NCBI GenBank assembly: GCA_964638815.1
Contig: CAZXBB010000407.1
Location: 1-13,922 of the forward strand
From: CAZXBB01 sp964638815
Lineage (GTDB): Bacteria > Planctomycetota > Phycisphaerae > Phycisphaerales > SM1A02
Direction of reading: 5' to 3'
Length of the DNA: 13,922 nt
Shown here: one piece after another, positions 13,428-13,922 of the stretch
Numbering within the stretch: position 1 is the first letter of the stretch
Layout: every line of letters starts with the position of its first letter
The notes under the pieces: generated by a model
Database searches by the model: none
Told to the model about the DNA's origin: nothing
What the model saw: the letters and a program-made list of their open reading frames with translations, nothing else
Program-made: the position numbers and the translations under genes

Positions 13428-13922
13428 TCCCGCGGAGAGTCTGTTCACACGCCATGTGCTCGAGAACCCATATCCGCTCGCGATCGGCCTGGTGCTGGTC
13501 GGCGTCCTGATCGGGTGGCTCGCCTTGCGCGAGGGCCAGATCCATCGTCTGCGGATCGCGCTGGTGCCGGTCGCGCTCGGCGCGGCGGCCTTCTTCGCGG
13601 GGCTCTTCGTCGTCACGTCGGGCGAGCGCGCGCGTGTGGTCGTCCGCGCCCTCGTTGCGGACGTCGTCGCGGGCGACCTCGTCGGGATCATGTCGCACTT
13701 CGACGACGACGCGCGCCTGCACTTCGCCTCGACCCGGAATCCCGCCCGGGACGTTGACGGCATCCGTGCGGTGGTCGACCAGTTCGATCGCTTCGTGAGG
13801 ATCGAGGAGAGCAGCATCACGCAGCTCCGCGCGTACACGACGTCGCCGGACACGGCGACGGTGCACCTCGGCAACTGGACGGAAACGGACCGCTTCGGCC
13901 CCGTCCGCTCCCAGTGCGTCGT
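13405..13922 (+). CDS. Membrane protein with NTF2/SnoaL-like domain, partial (3' end outside window)
   Basis: The reading frame is open from ATG 13405 to the window edge (172 codons seen). Two hydrophobic segments, about residues 24-41 and 50-71, are predicted to span the membrane, separated by a short charged loop (REGQIHRLR). After them, residues 76 onward have the layout of an NTF2/SnoaL-like fold: a helix ARVVVRALVADVVAGDL, then IMSHFDDDARLHF, then a helix and strands including ATVHLGNWTE. These domains have many roles and no catalytic residues point to one; I do not assign a function. ATG 13417 is an equally good start, and neither has a clear Shine-Dalgarno. It is divergent from the maf operon with about 108 bp between starts. 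Confidence 0.75.
   Translation, partial: MLKPMPEAPAESLFTRHVLENPYPLAIGLVLVGVLIGWLALREGQIHRLRIALVPVALGAAAFFAGLFVVTSGERARVVVRALVADVVAGDLVGIMSHFDDDARLHFASTRNPARDVDGIRAVVDQFDRFVRIEESSITQLRAYTTSPDTATVHLGNWTETDRFGPVRSQCV

Noticed and set aside
13297..13866. N-terminal extension of the Maf frame up to 13866
   Set aside because: The extension is low-complexity Arg/Asp/His-rich, overlaps the divergent membrane-protein gene, and the Maf N-terminus with its own ribosome binding site starts at 13296.
1..13922. CRISPR array, tRNA, rRNA or insertion sequence
   Set aside because: No regularly spaced repeats with unique spacers, no tRNA cloverleaf or rRNA signature, and no transposase or terminal inverted repeats were seen.

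Overview
The window is GC-rich bacterial DNA with eleven genes. PNPase wording, a Maf-type protein carrying a radical-SAM-like C-terminus, and HDOD and flagellin-glycosylation genes suggest a flagellated planctomycete (Planctomycetota). This is inference from protein style only; no rRNA is present, so taxonomy is moderate to low confidence.

Left part (1-4000): queC (queuosine/preQ0 synthesis) lies on the minus strand and runs away from the housekeeping pair rpsO-pnp on the plus strand. rpsO has an extended -10 promoter preceded by a perfect 16-bp direct repeat, and a leader hairpin just before its ribosome binding site. The rpsO-pnp gap has no terminator but folds into a long imperfect hairpin followed by a second structured element, much as in the RNase III/PNPase-controlled pnp leader of E. 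coli. A textbook intrinsic terminator follows pnp.

Middle (3950-6740): a plus-strand lipoprotein-like peptidoglycan amidase sits behind a 12-bp operator-like dyad. Facing it on the minus strand are a LON-N-terminal-domain protein and an HDOD signalling protein. The HDOD gene has a close sigma-28 (FliA/SigD) promoter match, TAAG-N15-GCCGATGT, a short leader and a good Shine-Dalgarno, which suggests that it belongs to a motility regulon.

Right part (6826-13296): four minus-strand genes are linked by 4-bp stop/start overlaps at every junction. In order of transcription they are a 1196-residue Maf-type protein, neuA, neuB and neuC. NeuC, NeuB and NeuA together can take UDP-GlcNAc to a CMP-nonulosonate (sialic-acid type), and Maf proteins are the usual transferases of such sugars onto flagellin. 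The Maf protein is the most unusual item: its N-terminal Maf/MptE-like domain is fused to a degenerate SpsF-like nucleotidyltransferase-like domain and a radical SAM/SPASM-like domain in which the iron-sulfur cysteines are replaced. A GCCGATAA-like -10 element (ACCGATAA) lies upstream of this operon.

Right edge (13405-end): a divergent, truncated gene encodes a small protein with two membrane segments and an NTF2/SnoaL-like domain. Its start lies within a triplicated ATG-containing repeat. Positions 1-287 hold nothing I can support as a gene.
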